From Hyphomicrobiales bacterium (GTDB lineage Bacteria; Pseudomonadota; Alphaproteobacteria; Rhizobiales; Rhizobiaceae), in contig UBJO01000023.1 of assembly GCA_900465665.1 (NCBI GenBank), positions 1-51,408 on the forward strand: a stretch of 51,408 bases of DNA. The letters are read 5' to 3'. A model generated the notes under the pieces. The model was given only the letters and a program-made list of their open reading frames with translations, was not told where the DNA came from and searched no databases. The position numbers and the translations under genes are program-made. Of this stretch, positions 51,394-51,408 are shown piece by piece. Each line of letters begins with the position of its first letter. The stretch's first letter is position 1.

Positions 51394-51408
51394 TACCCCC
51401 CTCTGCCC
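51394..51408. repeat. Truncated start of a second copy of the 43-219 repeat element
   Basis: The last 15 bases (TA, six C, then TCTGCCC) match the outer end of the repeat at 43-219: the final 13 bases are identical to the reverse complement of the right arm (216 down to 204). The copy is cut by the window edge, 26 bases after the cysS stop. Confidence 0.65.

Overview
The window is chromosomal DNA of a GC-rich alphaproteobacterium of the Rhizobium/Agrobacterium/Sinorhizobium group. The evidence is gene order familiar from rhizobial core genomes (fabD-fabG-acpP-fabF-mltG-yicC-gmk; rpsF-rpsR-DUF2232 gene-rplI; dnaB...alr...radA-cvpA-purF; lptF-lptG-lptD-surA-pdxA-ksgA), a rhizobial-type Pho box, and rhizobial-style palindromic intergenic repeats. 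Genus and species are inference. No rRNA, tRNA, insertion sequence, prophage or CRISPR array was seen.

Layout. 1-257 is a long inverted-repeat element (two 45-base arms); the window also ends inside the first 13 bases of what looks like another copy. 258-2760: moaE; a lone LivH-type permease divergent from a CGNR zinc-finger regulator that is translationally coupled to a small lipoprotein, with a 30-bp palindrome carrying both divergent promoters. 2804-9694: ndk, a DinB-like protein, a degenerate GGDEF protein, an ABC-F ATPase with an in-gene A9 tract, a polysaccharide deacetylase lipoprotein, a sugar 1-dehydrogenase and a GrpB protein. 9731-11676: holC and pepA. 11848-20311: a PAP2 phosphatase, then the envelope-assembly run lptF-lptG-lptD-surA-pdxA-ksgA, in which several genes overlap by start/stop codons.

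20492-24356 is a Pho-box-controlled pstSCAB phosphate importer with no phoU or phoB beside it. 24401-30926, on the minus strand, is the fatty-acid core (fabD, fabG, acpP, fabF) followed by mltG, yicC and gmk. 31134-33749 holds an aldo/keto reductase and a DyP-type peroxidase whose reading frame is broken. 34139-36597 is the rpsF-rpsR-DUF2232-rplI ribosomal group, with a structured leader before rpsF. 36672-39879 is a marR-emrB-emrA-like efflux operon on the minus strand with a probable self-operator. 40209-48037 is the dnaB-alr-radA-cvpA-purF run, into which two toxin-antitoxin modules are set: a TumE/TumA-type pair before alr and a ParD/ParE pair after it. 48108-51368 holds an SDR oxidoreductase, a membrane-anchored GH25 muramidase (minus strand) and cysS.

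Most of the window is ordinary core genome. The parts most worth a second look are the TumE/TumA module, whose promoter palindrome abuts the toxin start codon and predicts a leaderless mRNA; the CGNR/LivH divergent locus; the slippery A9 tract in the ABC-F gene; the rpsF leader; the broken DyP gene; and the palindromic repeats. I did not find a clearly new multi-gene system. The two single-locus candidates nearest to that description are the toxin-first TA pair and the CGNR-lipoprotein-permease locus.
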